Origin: an uncultured Eubacterium sp. | GTDB taxonomy: Bacteria; Bacillota; Clostridia; Lachnospirales; Lachnospiraceae | DNA: 64,000 bases | Direction: 5' to 3' | NCBI GenBank assembly: GCA_910583555.1 | Contig: CAJTXO010000003.1 | Location: forward strand, 62,001-126,000 | Shown here: positions 46,323-56,388 of the stretch, piece after piece | How positions within the stretch are numbered: the first letter of the stretch is position 1 | Layout: each line of letters begins with the position of its first letter | Program-made: the position numbers and the translations under genes | The notes under the pieces: generated by a model | What the model was told of the DNA's origin: nothing | Database searches by the model: none | Seen by the model: only the letters and a program-made list of their open reading frames with translations

Positions 46323-48305
46323 ATGGGAAAGATCACGGTTTACAAAGATAAGCTTGTCTATGAAAGAAGAGAGGAACTGACGGTCATAGAGCCATACGGC
46401 CGTAACTGCCTGCGGTGCCGTTCAACGAGAAATGGAAAGATACTGGATGAGACATGGACGCTCCTGCCTCCGACGGATGACGCGGAATGTGTCACAGAGG
46501 GAGACGAGAAGGAAGCGACGATACGCAATGGGATGATGTCAGCAAAAATAGAGGCAGGGGATCCGTGGTATGGCGGGATCATAACCTATTACCGGGACGG
46601 CAGTCAGATCTTGCATACCAAATTTGAGGGCGAGTACACGGGAAGGAATGTGCATGTGGAAGGCGATCATTATCAGATCAAAGTTATATTTGACGCCAAT
46701 GAAAACGAGCACTTTTATGGACTTGGACAGGAGCAGGAGAACCAGTTTGACCGAAAAGGGAGCACAGTCAATCTTCTGCACTATAATACAAAGTCGGCTG
46801 TCCCGGTTTTGTATTCTTCTCTTGGTTACGGATTTTTCTGGAATAATCCGGCCCCGGGAAGGTGTGAGACGACAAATAACCATACGATGTGGGTGGCGGA
46901 TAGTGCGTATCAGGCGGATTATCTGGTGTATGCGGACACGACTCCGGCAGCAGTTGTCAGAAAATACTGTGATCTGACGGGGTATGCGCCGGCGTTTCCT
47001 GAGTGGGCGGCAGGTTTTTGGCAGAGTAAGCTTCGCTATGAGAGCCAGGAGGAGCTCTTGGAGGTGGCGCGCGAGTATAAGAGGAGAGGTTTGCCTCTTG
47101 CCGCGATCGTCATCGACTTTTTCCACTGGACAGAACAGGGCGAGTGGAAGTTTGATCCTGCTTACTGGCCGGATCCCAAAGCGATGTGCGGCGAATTGAA
47201 AGAGATGGGGGTAGAGCCAGTTGTGTCGGTGTGGCCGACGATCAATCCGGCGAGTGAAAATTATACGGAGATGAGCGAGGGGAACATGGTCGTCCGCACG
47301 GAAAATGGTCAGTATGGCCTGTTTGAGTTTCATGGGCAGCAGACGTTTATTGATCCTACGCATCCGAAAACCGGACCATTTGTATGGAATATCATCAAAA
47401 AGAATTACTACGACTATGGCATCCGGAATTTCTGGCTTGATGAGGCGGAGCCGGAGGTTCATCCGCAGCAATTTTCGAATCTGAAATTTTATGCGGGAAA
47501 TGGCGCGCAGACGGCCATGCTGTATCCTTATTATTACAGTAAGATGTTTTATGAGGGGTTAAAGGAGGCGGGGGAGGACGAGATTATCCTTCTGACGAGA
47601 GCCGCTTATCCCGGCACGCAGAAATTTGGTTCCCTCGTATGGAATGGTGATATCATGTCAACCTTTGAGGCACTTGAAATGAGTGTAAAGACGGGGCTTT
47701 CGATGGCAATGAGCGGCATTCCCTGGTGGAACAGCGATATTGGGGGCTTTTTGTTTGGTGACATTGAGAGCGACTATTTTAAGGAGCTTGTCGTGCGGTG
47801 GACCCAGTTCGGCGTATTTTCTCCGGTTATGCGCCTTCATGGAGCGCGGAACAAGACAAAAGGTCAGGTCGATAAACATCCGGGCATTAAGGAAAGCAGC
47901 GGCGGAGATAATGAAATATGGAGTTTTGGAGAGGAAAATTATGAGATCCTCAGTAACCTTGTCAAACTGAGGGAGAGACTGAAACCGTATATTTGTAAAC
48001 ATATGGAGATCACGCATGAAACAGGCGAGCCGATCATGCGCCCCATGTTTTTTGACTATTACGAGGATGAGGTTTGTTATACGCTGGAAGACCAGTATAT
48101 GTTTGGCAGGGACATATTGTTTGCGCCGATCACGCGGCAGGGAGTGACGGAGAGAAGGGTATATCTTCCCAAGGGTGAGTGGATTGATGTGAACAGTCGG
48201 GAAACATACACAGGGGAACAGTGGATCGAGGGCAAGGCGCCTATTGATACATTCCTTGCTTTTGTCAGAAAAGGCTGCGAGGTTTTGGAGGTATTTGCAC
48301 GCTGA
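46323..48305 (+). CDS. Glycoside hydrolase family 31
   Basis: 660 residues. A GH31 alpha-glucosidase/alpha-xylosidase-type enzyme: FYGLGQEQENQF, the nucleophile region FWLDEAEPEVH (Asp near 371), the acid/base WNGDIMSTF (near 441) and RLHGARNK. It cleaves terminal alpha-linked glucose, xylose or similar; the substrate is not resolved. No signal peptide, so it acts on imported oligosaccharides. TATAAT at 46246-46251 lacks a good -35, in keeping with AraC-dependent activation by the divergent gene. Confidence 0.88.
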   Translation: MGKITVYKDKLVYERREELTVIEPYGRNCLRCRSTRNGKILDETWTLLPPTDDAECVTEGDEKEATIRNGMMSAKIEAGDPWYGGIITYYRDGSQILHTKFEGEYTGRNVHVEGDHYQIKVIFDANENEHFYGLGQEQENQFDRKGSTVNLLHYNTKSAVPVLYSSLGYGFFWNNPAPGRCETTNNHTMWVADSAYQADYLVYADTTPAAVVRKYCDLTGYAPAFPEWAAGFWQSKLRYESQEELLEVAREYKRRGLPLAAIVIDFFHWTEQGEWKFDPAYWPDPKAMCGELKEMGVEPVVSVWPTINPASENYTEMSEGNMVVRTENGQYGLFEFHGQQTFIDPTHPKTGPFVWNIIKKNYYDYGIRNFWLDEAEPEVHPQQFSNLKFYAGNGAQTAMLYPYYYSKMFYEGLKEAGEDEIILLTRAAYPGTQKFGSLVWNGDIMSTFEALEMSVKTGLSMAMSGIPWWNSDIGGFLFGDIESDYFKELVVRWTQFGVFSPVMRLHGARNKTKGQVDKHPGIKESSGGDNEIWSFGEENYEILSNLVKLRERLKPYICKHMEITHETGEPIMRPMFFDYYEDEVCYTLEDQYMFGRDILFAPITRQGVTERRVYLPKGEWIDVNSRETYTGEQWIEGKAPIDTFLAFVRKGCEVLEVFAR

Positions 48306-48423
48306 ATGTTGTTTTGTTTTCACATGGGACACGGTTTGATATTGATTTTCGCAAATAACGAACTTTTTGAATGCTAACTTCCTTAAAAAAGTCAAGAAAC
48401 GAAATAGCGGATGATATATAATA

Positions 48424-48445
48424 CAGTTACATCGCGATGTTACTG
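48424..48445. promoter_or_regulatory. Palindromic operator-like site downstream of a TATAAT
   Basis: A 22-bp palindrome with one mismatched symmetric pair, centre ACATCGCGATGT, starts just after a TATAAT at 48417-48422. It covers the expected transcription start of the AraC-type fusion gene. A repressor or autoregulatory site is likely. Confidence 0.5.
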
Positions 48446-48466
48446 GAATCAGAAAGGAGTTCGATG

Positions 48467-49951
48467 ATGAGTTTTTCAACACATACACGAGCCATGATCC
48501 GCTATATCGAAGCCCATCTCCAGGGAGATCATTTTGATTACAAAGAAATGTCAGACTGGATTGGCTATTCCGAGGCGTATATGCGGGAATTGTTCCGCCG
48601 GAATACAGGCTGTTCCCTGTCATTCTATGTGAGGAAGCGAAAAATCCTGGCTTCCGCGTTTGATCTGATCCACTCGGATGCTTCTATTATGGATGTCGCG
48701 CTGCGATATGGTTTTGCAAATCATGAAAGCTACACGCGGGCTTTTCGAAAACAGGTGGGCATGACGCCGAGCCGTTTTCGCAAGGAACGGCCGATCGTGG
48801 GAAAAGAGGAGCTGGCGCAGGGCGTGTACGGTATCGGACTCCCCGGAAAAAAAGAACGAAGGAGCGATATCTGTATGAAGAAAGAACAGTATAAAGATAA
48901 TGAGAGTACGATCTTATACGGCGTGCCCAAAGTGGGATGGGGTACGTATGGCGGGAATACGCCGTATCCGATCTGCCTGAAAGCGTGCTTGGATTATCTC
49001 GGCGAGGATGTCAGTTATGAAGAGGTGATGGTGTCGGGTGGGGCGGCTTTTCGTCTGACATGGAATGAAGAAACGTGGGACCTGAGCAACGTAGATATTT
49101 ACCATACGCTGGAGTCACAGGATGTCTATTATATAGGCGCGGGAGCGCTTGGGCGGGAATTTGGATTCCTGGGACGGGAGAAGCAGACTTCAAAAGAGGA
49201 ATTCATCCGTTTTATCAGGAAGCATATCGACGAAGGCTATCCGTGTATTGCCCAGGGTATCATTGGCCCGCCCGAGACGTGTGTGATCACCGGTTACCGG
49301 GATCGGGGAAATACGCTTCTTGGCTGGAACTTCTTTCAGGAAGACCCCGAATTTGGCGGCAGTGTGAAAACCGATGAGAGCGGTTATTTTATCTGTGATG
49401 ACTGGTGGGAAAACAAGGATACCCATGGCGTTATGTGCATGGGAGCCATCCGGGCTGAACGGATTTCAAGGAAAGAGATCTTGGAACATGCCGTGCGTGT
49501 CATGACAGGACGGAACGAACACCAGTATGCAAAAGGGTTTTTCGCCTATGATGCCTGGGAACGCATGCTGGCAAATGATGCGGATTTTCGCGCAGGAGAT
49601 CATGATTCCCTTCTATATGAGAAGTGTCTGTGCTTAAACGATGCGATGACGTGCCTGATTGATGGGAGAGGCTGTGCCGCCCGTTATTTCTCCCGTTTGG
49701 CGGGATTGCCAGACATATCGGAGAGAGAAAAGGAAGCGTTTGCGCACACGGCATCGTCATTTGAGCGGACGGAGGAGAGTATATGCCAAATGCGGGAGTT
49801 ATTTGGCAATTGGGAGGACATGGGTGCCAGATTATCGGATTCATCCGATGCGGGACTGCGGAAAAAGGCGTGCCAGTTTATCCGAGAGGCGAAAAGGTCG
49901 GATGAAGAGGCGTGGCAGTGGATGAAAAAAATAATTCAGGGGATAAAATGA
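48467..49951 (+). CDS. AraC-type DNA-binding domain fused to a C39/BtrH-like domain
   Basis: 494 residues. Residues about 1-105 are an AraC double helix-turn-helix at the N-terminus (YKEMSDWIGYSEAYMRELFRR, ALRYGFANHESYTRAFRKQ). After a linker, residues about 135-330 resemble a papain-like C39/BtrH-N fold (PICLKACLDYLGEDVSY, GYPCIAQGIIGPPETCVITGY, DTHGVMCMGAI) and the C-terminus is helical. The HTH leads instead of trailing, the reverse of usual AraC proteins. It may sense a peptide or an acyl/amide ligand. AAAGGAG lies 7 bases before the second ATG (48467). Located just after GH31. Confidence 0.7.
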   Translation: MSFSTHTRAMIRYIEAHLQGDHFDYKEMSDWIGYSEAYMRELFRRNTGCSLSFYVRKRKILASAFDLIHSDASIMDVALRYGFANHESYTRAFRKQVGMTPSRFRKERPIVGKEELAQGVYGIGLPGKKERRSDICMKKEQYKDNESTILYGVPKVGWGTYGGNTPYPICLKACLDYLGEDVSYEEVMVSGGAAFRLTWNEETWDLSNVDIYHTLESQDVYYIGAGALGREFGFLGREKQTSKEEFIRFIRKHIDEGYPCIAQGIIGPPETCVITGYRDRGNTLLGWNFFQEDPEFGGSVKTDESGYFICDDWWENKDTHGVMCMGAIRAERISRKEILEHAVRVMTGRNEHQYAKGFFAYDAWERMLANDADFRAGDHDSLLYEKCLCLNDAMTCLIDGRGCAARYFSRLAGLPDISEREKEAFAHTASSFERTEESICQMRELFGNWEDMGARLSDSSDAGLRKKACQFIREAKRSDEEAWQWMKKIIQGIK

Positions 49952-49980
49952 TCAGGATAAAATGATCTGAGAGGTTAGGC

Positions 49981-50009
49981 TTGTTTCCTTCTTTATTCTG
50001 TGCTATGAT
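49981..50009 (+). promoter_or_regulatory. Promoter of glycogen phosphorylase
   Basis: TTGTTT at 49981-49986, 17-base spacer, TATGAT at 50004-50009, 42 bases upstream of the ATG. Confidence 0.6.
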
Positions 50010-50050
50010 AAATAAGGCAATTTGGAGCATGGAAAGTGGAGGTAAAGATC

Positions 50051-52336
50051 ATGTTAGCGGAATTTCTAGGTGAAAAGTATGGAAAACGGATGGAAACTTG
50101 TACGGATCAGGAATTGTATGCCGCACTTGTCCAAATGACGAACGAACTGGCTGCGAAGCGCGTTGTGGATCACTCACAGGCAGCGCACGAGCCAAACGAA
50201 GGAAACAAAAGAAAACTTTATTATATCTCGGCGGAGTTTCTGATCGGGAAGCTGCTCAGCAATAATCTGATCAACCTCGGTATTTATGAAGAGGTAAGAA
50301 AAGAGCTTGCGAAGGCGGGGAAAAAACTGAGCGTATTGGAGGAAATGGAGCCTGAGCCGTCGTTGGGAAATGGCGGTTTGGGCAGACTGGCCGCCTGTTT
50401 TTTGGATTCGGTGGCGACGCTTGGCCTGCCGGGAGACGGAATCGGTTTAAACTATCATTTTGGATTGTTCCGGCAGGTATTTAAAAAACGGCTGCAGAAC
50501 GAGGAACCGAATCCGTGGATGGAAGAGAAAGGCTGGCTCATTGACCGGAGGAGCCGATTTGTCGTTTCGTTCGGAAAGTTTGACGTGACAGCTAAATTAT
50601 ATGATATCCTGGTAACCGGCTACGGAAATCGGACGAATGCCCTGCATTTATTCGATGCGGAACTTGTGGACGAGAGTATAGTAACGAGTGGGATTGATTT
50701 TGACAAATCGGAGATCGAGAAAAACCTGACGCTGTTTCTATATCCGGATGACAGCGATGAGGCTGGCCGGCTTTTGCGGGTATACCAGCAGTACTTTATG
50801 GTGAGTACGGCGGCGCAGTTTATTTTGCAGGAAGCCGAGGAGAGGGGAAGTAACCTGCATGATCTTTACGAGTATGCAGCGATCCAGATCAACGACACCC
50901 ATCCATCGATGGTGATTCCGGAACTGATTCGTCTTCTGATGCAGAGAGGGATCGCGATGGAAGAGGCGATCGAGATTACGACGGCGGTATGCGCGTATAC
51001 CAATCACACGATCCTTTCCGAAGCGCTGGAAAAATGGCCTGTGTGGTTTCTTGAAGAGGTGGCGCCGAAACTCGTTCCGATCATACGGGAATTGGACCGC
51101 CGGGTGAAGGAAAAATACGACGACGAGTCGGTTCATATCATTGACAAAAATGAACTGGTCCATATGGCTCACATGGACATCCATTACGGACACAGCGTGA
51201 ATGGTGTGGCACATCTCCACACCGAAATTCTGAAAAAGAACGAACTGCATTCCTTTTATAAGATCTATCCGGAGAAATTTAATAATAAGACAAACGGCAT
51301 CACGTTCCGCCGCTGGCTTCTTCACTGTAATCGGCCGCTGACGCATTTTTTGGAGGAAACGATCGGGCCGGGCTTTAAAAGAGATGCGGAGGAACTGGAG
51401 AAATTGCTGGCATTCAGTGAGGATAAAGCCGTTCTTCAAAAGCTGCTTGCCATCAAACAGCGCAATAAGCACAAACTCGCAAAATATCTGAAGCGGACGC
51501 AGGGGATCAAACTAAACGAGGACTCCATTTTTGATATCCAGGTCAAGCGGCTTCATGAGTATAAGCGGCAGCAGTTGAACGCCCTGTACGCGATACACAA
51601 ATATCTGGATATTAAGAGCGGCAATCTGCCGAAAACGCCGATCACGCTCATCTTTGGAGCGAAGGCGGCGCCGGCTTACACGATCGCCAAAGATATTATC
51701 CATCTGATCCTCTGTCTCCAGAAGATCGTGAAAAAAGATAAGGCGGTAAGGCCTTATCTCAATATTGTCATGGTGGAAAATTATAATGTGACACTGGCCG
51801 AGAAACTGATTCCGGCATGTGATATATCGGAACAGATTTCGCTGGCCTCGAAAGAGGCGAGCGGCACCGGCAATATGAAATTTATGCTCAATGGCGCGGT
51901 GACTGTCGGAACGGAGGATGGCGCGAATGTAGAGATACACGAACTCGTGGGAGACGATAACATCTATATTTTCGGGGAAGACAGCGATACGGTTATAGCG
52001 AGGTATGACAGAGGAGATTACTGTTCGCGGCAGTATTATGAAACGAATGTGGATCTGCGGCAGGCCGTGGACTTTATCATGAGTGACACAATGCGGAAAG
52101 TCGGAAAGAAGAAGTCGCTGAAAAGACTTTACAACGAACTTCTGAATAAGGACTGGTTTATGACATTCCCTGATTTTGATGAGTACGTTGCGGCGAAAGA
52201 ACAGGCATACGAGGACTATATGGACAGACAGGCGTGGGCAAAAAAGATGCTTATCAATATAGCAAAATCCGGGTTTTTCTCTTCCGACCGGACGATCGCC
52301 CAGTATAACGAGGAGATCTGGAAATTGGGAGAGTAA
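50051..52336 (+). CDS. glgP: Glycogen/maltodextrin phosphorylase
   Basis: 761 residues, GT35. It releases glucose-1-phosphate from alpha-1,4-glucans. [33 protein letters not shown] and the PLP site [14 protein letters not shown] (Lys near 612) are all present; QINDTHPS and [14 protein letters not shown] are conserved. It is about 50 residues shorter than E. coli GlgP, as usual for clostridial forms. The ATG at 50051 follows GGAGGT at 7 bases; an upstream GTG overlaps that motif. Confidence 0.93.
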   Translation: MLAEFLGEKYGKRMETCTDQELYAALVQMTNELAAKRVVDHSQAAHEPNEGNKRKLYYISAEFLIGKLLSNNLINLGIYEEVRKELAKAGKKLSVLEEMEPEPSLGNGGLGRLAACFLDSVATLGLPGDGIGLNYHFGLFRQVFKKRLQNEEPNPWMEEKGWLIDRRSRFVVSFGKFDVTAKLYDILVTGYGNRTNALHLFDAELVDESIVTSGIDFDKSEIEKNLTLFLYPDDSDEAGRLLRVYQQYFMVSTAAQFILQEAEERGSNLHDLYEYAAIQINDTHPSMVIPELIRLLMQRGIAMEEAIEITTAVCAYTNHTILSEALEKWPVWFLEEVAPKLVPIIRELDRRVKEKYDDESVHIIDKNELVHMAHMDIHYGHSVNGVAHLHTEILKKNELHSFYKIYPEKFNNKTNGITFRRWLLHCNRPLTHFLEETIGPGFKRDAEELEKLLAFSEDKAVLQKLLAIKQRNKHKLAKYLKRTQGIKLNEDSIFDIQVKRLHEYKRQQLNALYAIHKYLDIKSGNLPKTPITLIFGAKAAPAYTIAKDIIHLILCLQKIVKKDKAVRPYLNIVMVENYNVTLAEKLIPACDISEQISLASKEASGTGNMKFMLNGAVTVGTEDGANVEIHELVGDDNIYIFGEDSDTVIARYDRGDYCSRQYYETNVDLRQAVDFIMSDTMRKVGKKKSLKRLYNELLNKDWFMTFPDFDEYVAAKEQAYEDYMDRQAWAKKMLINIAKSGFFSSDRTIAQYNEEIWKLGE

Positions 52337-52359
52337 TTAAGGCCGCTGAGATAGAGGTC

Positions 52360-53226
52360 TTAGACCAATAATTTCTCGACATTTAGCAGTCCCCATCCCT
52401 GGCTTCCGTGGGGGAGCGACAGGTCGGTACAGCTATTTTTCAGCCGGACTTTCACGTCCTTTGGCGTAAGATCAGGATATTTTGAGAGAAGGAGCGCGAT
52501 ACTTCCACTGACTACAGGCGTAGCCATAGAAGTGCCGCTCTTTTTTATGTAGGCGTTTTGCAACGCGTACTGATGGCAGCAGCTTGTGATTTGATAGCCG
52601 GGCGTAACGACGTCCGGTTTTTTGATACACAATGAGGTCGGGCCGACGCTGGAGTTGGAGTGCTTGCTATAGTATCCGACGGTAATGATCTTGCGGCTGT
52701 TTCCGGGCGCGCTGATGCTGTAGGGAGTCGGGCCTTTATTGCCTGCCGAGGCGGTGACGACAATGCCCATATCCCATAATTCATTGACCTGCTGGACGAA
52801 GTTCGACGTTTCGTTGAACCGCTCGCTGTCCGCTGTGCCCACGGAAATGTTGACGATATTGATACCGAGCCGGCAGCGGTTCTGCATGACCCAGTGAATG
52901 CCGGAGATAATATGAGGGATCATGCCTTCCCCATTTTCGTCAAGGATCTTTACGGATACAATGCGGGCTTCCGGCGCCATGCCGCAAAATGTCCCCCGGC
53001 TGAGCGATCCGTTTCCGGCTGCAATGCCGGCGACATGCGTGCCGTGTCCATTGTCATCATAAGGGGTGCTCCTGCCGTTGATGGCATCGTACCAGCCCGT
53101 GATGCGTGTTCCAAAATCCGGGTGGGCACAGATCCCGCTGTCTAAAATAGCGATACAGCTTCCCTGACCGCGTATGCCCTGCGCATGGATCTGGTTTGCG
53201 TTGACGATCTCCCGTACACGATTCAT
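52360..53226 (-). CDS. Minimal S8 family serine peptidase
   Basis: 288 residues, little more than the catalytic domain. Asp29 (ILDSGICAHPDF), His61 (GHGTHVAG) and Ser near 230 (GTSMATPVV) are intact, and SAGNKGP contains the oxyanion-hole Asn. There is no signal peptide; AprX-type intracellular subtilases have this form. Not related closely to the larger subtilase at 42.7 kb. It converges with glgP with 23 bases between stops. AGAAATGAGG precedes the ATG. Confidence 0.87.
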   Translation of the reverse strand: MNRVREIVNANQIHAQGIRGQGSCIAILDSGICAHPDFGTRITGWYDAINGRSTPYDDNGHGTHVAGIAAGNGSLSRGTFCGMAPEARIVSVKILDENGEGMIPHIISGIHWVMQNRCRLGINIVNISVGTADSERFNETSNFVQQVNELWDMGIVVTASAGNKGPTPYSISAPGNSRKIITVGYYSKHSNSSVGPTSLCIKKPDVVTPGYQITSCCHQYALQNAYIKKSGTSMATPVVSGSIALLLSKYPDLTPKDVKVRLKNSCTDLSLPHGSQGWGLLNVEKLLV

Positions 53227-53445
53227 GTTTTCCCCTCATTTCTGTGCATGTCGATCGGGATCATGGTTCTGACCCGGATCATCCGCTGCCACACAAATTT
53301 AGTTACATTTTATGCGCGGATTTTGTTTTTGTGAATCGAAACGAGGGGAGAACATTTCATTTATGCGACAGGGGCGGCGAGGCTGGAGTCGATCAGCTGC
53401 CGAAATACGAATGGCAGCGCGCGCCCATGTTCAGCATGCTAATGT

Positions 53446-53763
53446 TCAGCGCGCCCGGTCCACGCCGACCGAGGGCAGGCTGCTCAGGTTATTTCCCTCT
53501 TCGCTGTCGGGAAGGGATTTCAGGTATCTCGTATCCCCGCGGTGGGCAATACCGACGCCGCGGATCTCGCCGGATTCAGCCAGCGCGACGCCCTCCTCCT
53601 TACTGACGGTCTGGCCGTCGGAGAGCTGGTAGCCGGTAATCTTTCCTCTCTGTTTTACGAGTCCGACGATGTTTTTCGCATCGGAACGGGGTTCGGGGAT
53701 TTCATCCAGCGCCGCCATCGGAAGGGCGCTGCGCAGATTTTTTGTCTGATTGTTATCGCTCAT
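53446..53763 (-). CDS. DUF3892 protein
   Basis: 105 residues. The core KITGYQLSDGQTVSKEEGVALAESGEIRGV is diagnostic of DUF3892, a small beta-domain of unknown function frequent in gut Firmicutes. Acidic ends, no export signal. The ATG at 53763 has AATGAGG 5 bases upstream. About 220 bases separate it from the subtilase start; no further gene is seen there. Confidence 0.75.
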   Translation of the reverse strand: MSDNNQTKNLRSALPMAALDEIPEPRSDAKNIVGLVKQRGKITGYQLSDGQTVSKEEGVALAESGEIRGVGIAHRGDTRYLKSLPDSEEGNNLSSLPSVGVDRAR

Positions 53764-53901
53764 AGTATTCCTCATTTCTAATTTTTATTTTGCTGTTAGC
53801 ATGTCCATCCCCGTTTTTTTTATGCACATGCCGGTGCAGACATGCTTGATCCGGCTGGCCTTTTTTTAACCGGGATACTTTATCCGAGCATTGTGCCGGC
53901 A

Positions 53902-53930
53902 TTGACGCACGCCGCATTGTCGGGTATAAT
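53902..53930 (+). promoter_or_regulatory. Promoter of the CPBP-alaA operon
   Basis: TTGACG at 53902-53907, 17-base spacer, TATAAT at 53925-53930, 50 bases upstream of the CPBP start. Confidence 0.8.
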
Positions 53931-53980
53931 GGTTACATACGTTTGAAATCGGGGTTGCGGGAAAGAAAAGGAGAGAAAAC

Positions 53981-54865
53981 ATGAATAAGTTAAAGTCAAT
54001 TGCCTTCGCGGTATTATATTTGTTTATCACAGTTGCCGCACAGTTTCTGCTTGCGATCGTTCTAGGAGTTCAGATGATGCTCTTTGGTTTTCTGAATGGA
54101 ACGCTTGACAGGGATTTATCTATACAGATCCAGGAACAGTTTGAGAGCAACCAGTTTAACCTGATCCTGGTAGCGCTCGTCAATCTGATACTGATCGCCG
54201 GGTTTGGTACATGGTATGTGCTCATCCGGAAGGAGCGGGATGTTTCACCGGTTCCGTACCGCAAGATCCTGTCGGCGAAAAGTCTGGTCTTTACGGCACT
54301 GCTGGCCGTCTGCAGCCAGTTTGCCTGCAATATTATCATGGTCGTATTTCAGATGATCTTTCCTGCGGTATTTGCCCATTATACGGAACTGATGGAGGGA
54401 CTGGACATCCATGTGCTGCCGGCGTGGGCGATGCTTTTTATCGTCGCGGTATGGTCGCCTCTGGCGGAGGAACTCGTGTTCCGGGCGATGGTATTCCGAA
54501 CGCTCCGCAAAGGGTTTTCGTTTGTACCGGCCGCTATCATTTCCGGCGTCGCGTTTGGCGTCTATCATATGAACTGGGTGCAGGGGGTGTATGCGGCCGC
54601 GCTCGGCATCCTGCTTGCGTATACATATGAAAAGACAAATTCGCTGCTTGGCTGCTATCTGTTCCATCTGGCATTTAATCTGTCGAGTTACGCGATCGAA
54701 GCGCTGCAGTCGGCCGGCAGCGCTCTCCCGGATGTGGTTATGGGACTTTTGATTCTCGTCATCCACGGCGTTTCGATCGTGGGGGGCGGCTTCCTGATCT
54801 GGCGCTATTCCAAATTGTATGCGAAAAAGGAGATTGTGGAACATGAAGAAATTCGAGAAATCTGA
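53981..54865 (+). CDS. CPBP-family intramembrane metalloprotease
   Basis: 294 residues with about eight membrane segments. The CPBP/Abi motifs EELVFRAMVFRTLRK (near 163), FGVYHMNW (near 192) and a C-terminal HLAFN carry the Glu and His metal ligands. Family members include CAAX-type prenyl proteases and bacteriocin self-immunity proteins; no bacteriocin genes are near. It overlaps alaA by 23 bases, so the two are co-translated. Confidence 0.87.
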   Translation: MNKLKSIAFAVLYLFITVAAQFLLAIVLGVQMMLFGFLNGTLDRDLSIQIQEQFESNQFNLILVALVNLILIAGFGTWYVLIRKERDVSPVPYRKILSAKSLVFTALLAVCSQFACNIIMVVFQMIFPAVFAHYTELMEGLDIHVLPAWAMLFIVAVWSPLAEELVFRAMVFRTLRKGFSFVPAAIISGVAFGVYHMNWVQGVYAAALGILLAYTYEKTNSLLGCYLFHLAFNLSSYAIEALQSAGSALPDVVMGLLILVIHGVSIVGGGFLIWRYSKLYAKKEIVEHEEIREI

Positions 54866-56060
54866 GAAACTGCACGGGGTCTGTTATGATGTGAGAGGTC
54901 CGGTTTTGGACGAAGCCAATGCGATGCGCCAGCGCGGCGTGGAAGTGCTGCCGTTAAACATCGGCAATCCGGCGCCGTTTGGCTTTACGGCGCCGCCGGT
55001 CGTGCTGGACGCGATCCACCGGGCGCTGGAAGATCCGGTGAGCCAGGGGTACAGTGATTCGAAAGGCATTTTGGAGGCGAGGCTGGCGATCCTGGATTAT
55101 CATAAGGAGAAAGGACTTCCCAATATCAATGAGGACCATATTTATTTGGGAAATGGCGTCAGCGAACTGATTTCCATCGCGATGCAGGGACTTTTGAACA
55201 ATGGCGATGAAATACTGATCCCGGCGCCGGATTATCCGCTCTGGACGGCAGCGGCGAAGCTGGCCGGCGGAAATCCCGTACATTATATGTGTGATGAGAG
55301 TGCCGGCTGGTATCCGGACATGGCGGATATGGAGCGGAAGATCACGGACAGGACGAAGGGGATCGTTGTCATCAACCCGAACAATCCGACCGGTGCATTG
55401 TATCCGAAAGATCTTTTGCAACGGATCGTCGAACTGGCGAGGAAGCACGATCTCATATTATTTGCGGATGAGATCTACGACCGTACGGTGATGGACGGCA
55501 AAGAGCATGTTTCGATTGCGTCACTGGCGCCGGATGTGTTTTGCGTGACATTTAACGGACTTTCCAAATCACACCGCATCGCCGGCTACCGGAGCGGCTG
55601 GATGATCCTGAGCGGGGATACGGCTAGGGCGGCCGGCTACATTGAAGGGATCAATATGCTCTCGTCGATGCGGCTGTGCGCGAATGTGCCCGCGCAGTAC
55701 GTCGTCGCGCCGGCGTTGAAAAACCGGCCGCAGGTGGATGAGCTTTTGCTGCCGGGCGGAAGGGTTTATGAGCAGCGAAAGTGCATCTGTGACGCGATCG
55801 CGGAGATTGACGGACTGTCGGCGGTGACGCCGGAAGCGGCTTTTTATATTTTCCCTAAGATCGATGTGAAAAAGTTTGGCATAAAAGATGACGAGCAGTT
55901 TGCGCTCGACTTTTTGCGGGAGAAACATGTGCTGGTCGTGCATGGCGGCGGGTTTAACTGGCCGGAGCCGGATCATTTCCGCATCGTTTATTTGCCGGAG
56001 GTGGAAGTGCTGGAGAGGTCGATGGCGAAGTTGAGGGAGTTTTTTGGTGGGGGGAGATGA
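54843..56060 (+). CDS. alaA: Alanine-type aminotransferase (class I)
   Basis: 405 residues, PLP fold type I. The start MKKFEKSEKLHGVCYDVRGP, NIGNPAPFGF, YSDSKGILEAR, NPNNPTGALYP, FADEIYDR and the Schiff-base lysine in NGLSKSHRIAGYRSGW match AlaA-type pyruvate/glutamate aminotransferases. It interconverts pyruvate and alanine with glutamate. AAGGAG inside the CPBP gene serves the ATG at 54843. Confidence 0.9.
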   Translation: MKKFEKSEKLHGVCYDVRGPVLDEANAMRQRGVEVLPLNIGNPAPFGFTAPPVVLDAIHRALEDPVSQGYSDSKGILEARLAILDYHKEKGLPNINEDHIYLGNGVSELISIAMQGLLNNGDEILIPAPDYPLWTAAAKLAGGNPVHYMCDESAGWYPDMADMERKITDRTKGIVVINPNNPTGALYPKDLLQRIVELARKHDLILFADEIYDRTVMDGKEHVSIASLAPDVFCVTFNGLSKSHRIAGYRSGWMILSGDTARAAGYIEGINMLSSMRLCANVPAQYVVAPALKNRPQVDELLLPGGRVYEQRKCICDAIAEIDGLSAVTPEAAFYIFPKIDVKKFGIKDDEQFALDFLREKHVLVVHGGGFNWPEPDHFRIVYLPEVEVLERSMAKLREFFGGGR

Positions 56061-56078
56061 AAAACAAAGGAGAGGGAA

Positions 56079-56225
56079 GTGACCGCGCTGGTGCTGTTTG
56101 ATGTGAAGGAAAGGTGTACCGGACAGGAGTTTGATACGGCGAAATTTAGAAATGAGGATAATGAAAGGCTGGAAAAGGCGCTGCTCATGGCATTTGACCC
56201 CTATACCAATGAAAAGCTGAATTGA
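56079..56225 (+). CDS. Possible small protein of 48 residues
   Basis: A GTG at 56079 with AAAGGAGA 5 bases upstream opens a 48-codon frame ending in FDPYTNEKLN. It is hydrophilic with alternating charge, no membrane segment. It could be a true small gene or the remnant of a larger one at the boundary to the AT-rich island. The rest of the gap to 56388 shows nothing else. Confidence 0.35.
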   Translation: MTALVLFDVKERCTGQEFDTAKFRNEDNERLEKALLMAFDPYTNEKLN

Positions 56226-56388
56226 TACATGGGAAAAGAACTCTGGTTCGAATGGGTATTTTGATTTTTGGGGAGGCAGTATGGGGAGTGACGTTCGGGG
56301 GACGGACATGAAATTTAGTATGATGGTGAGGGAGAGGAATTGAGGGAATGCCAAATAAGCACACATGTGTGATAGGAGGAGCACATTA

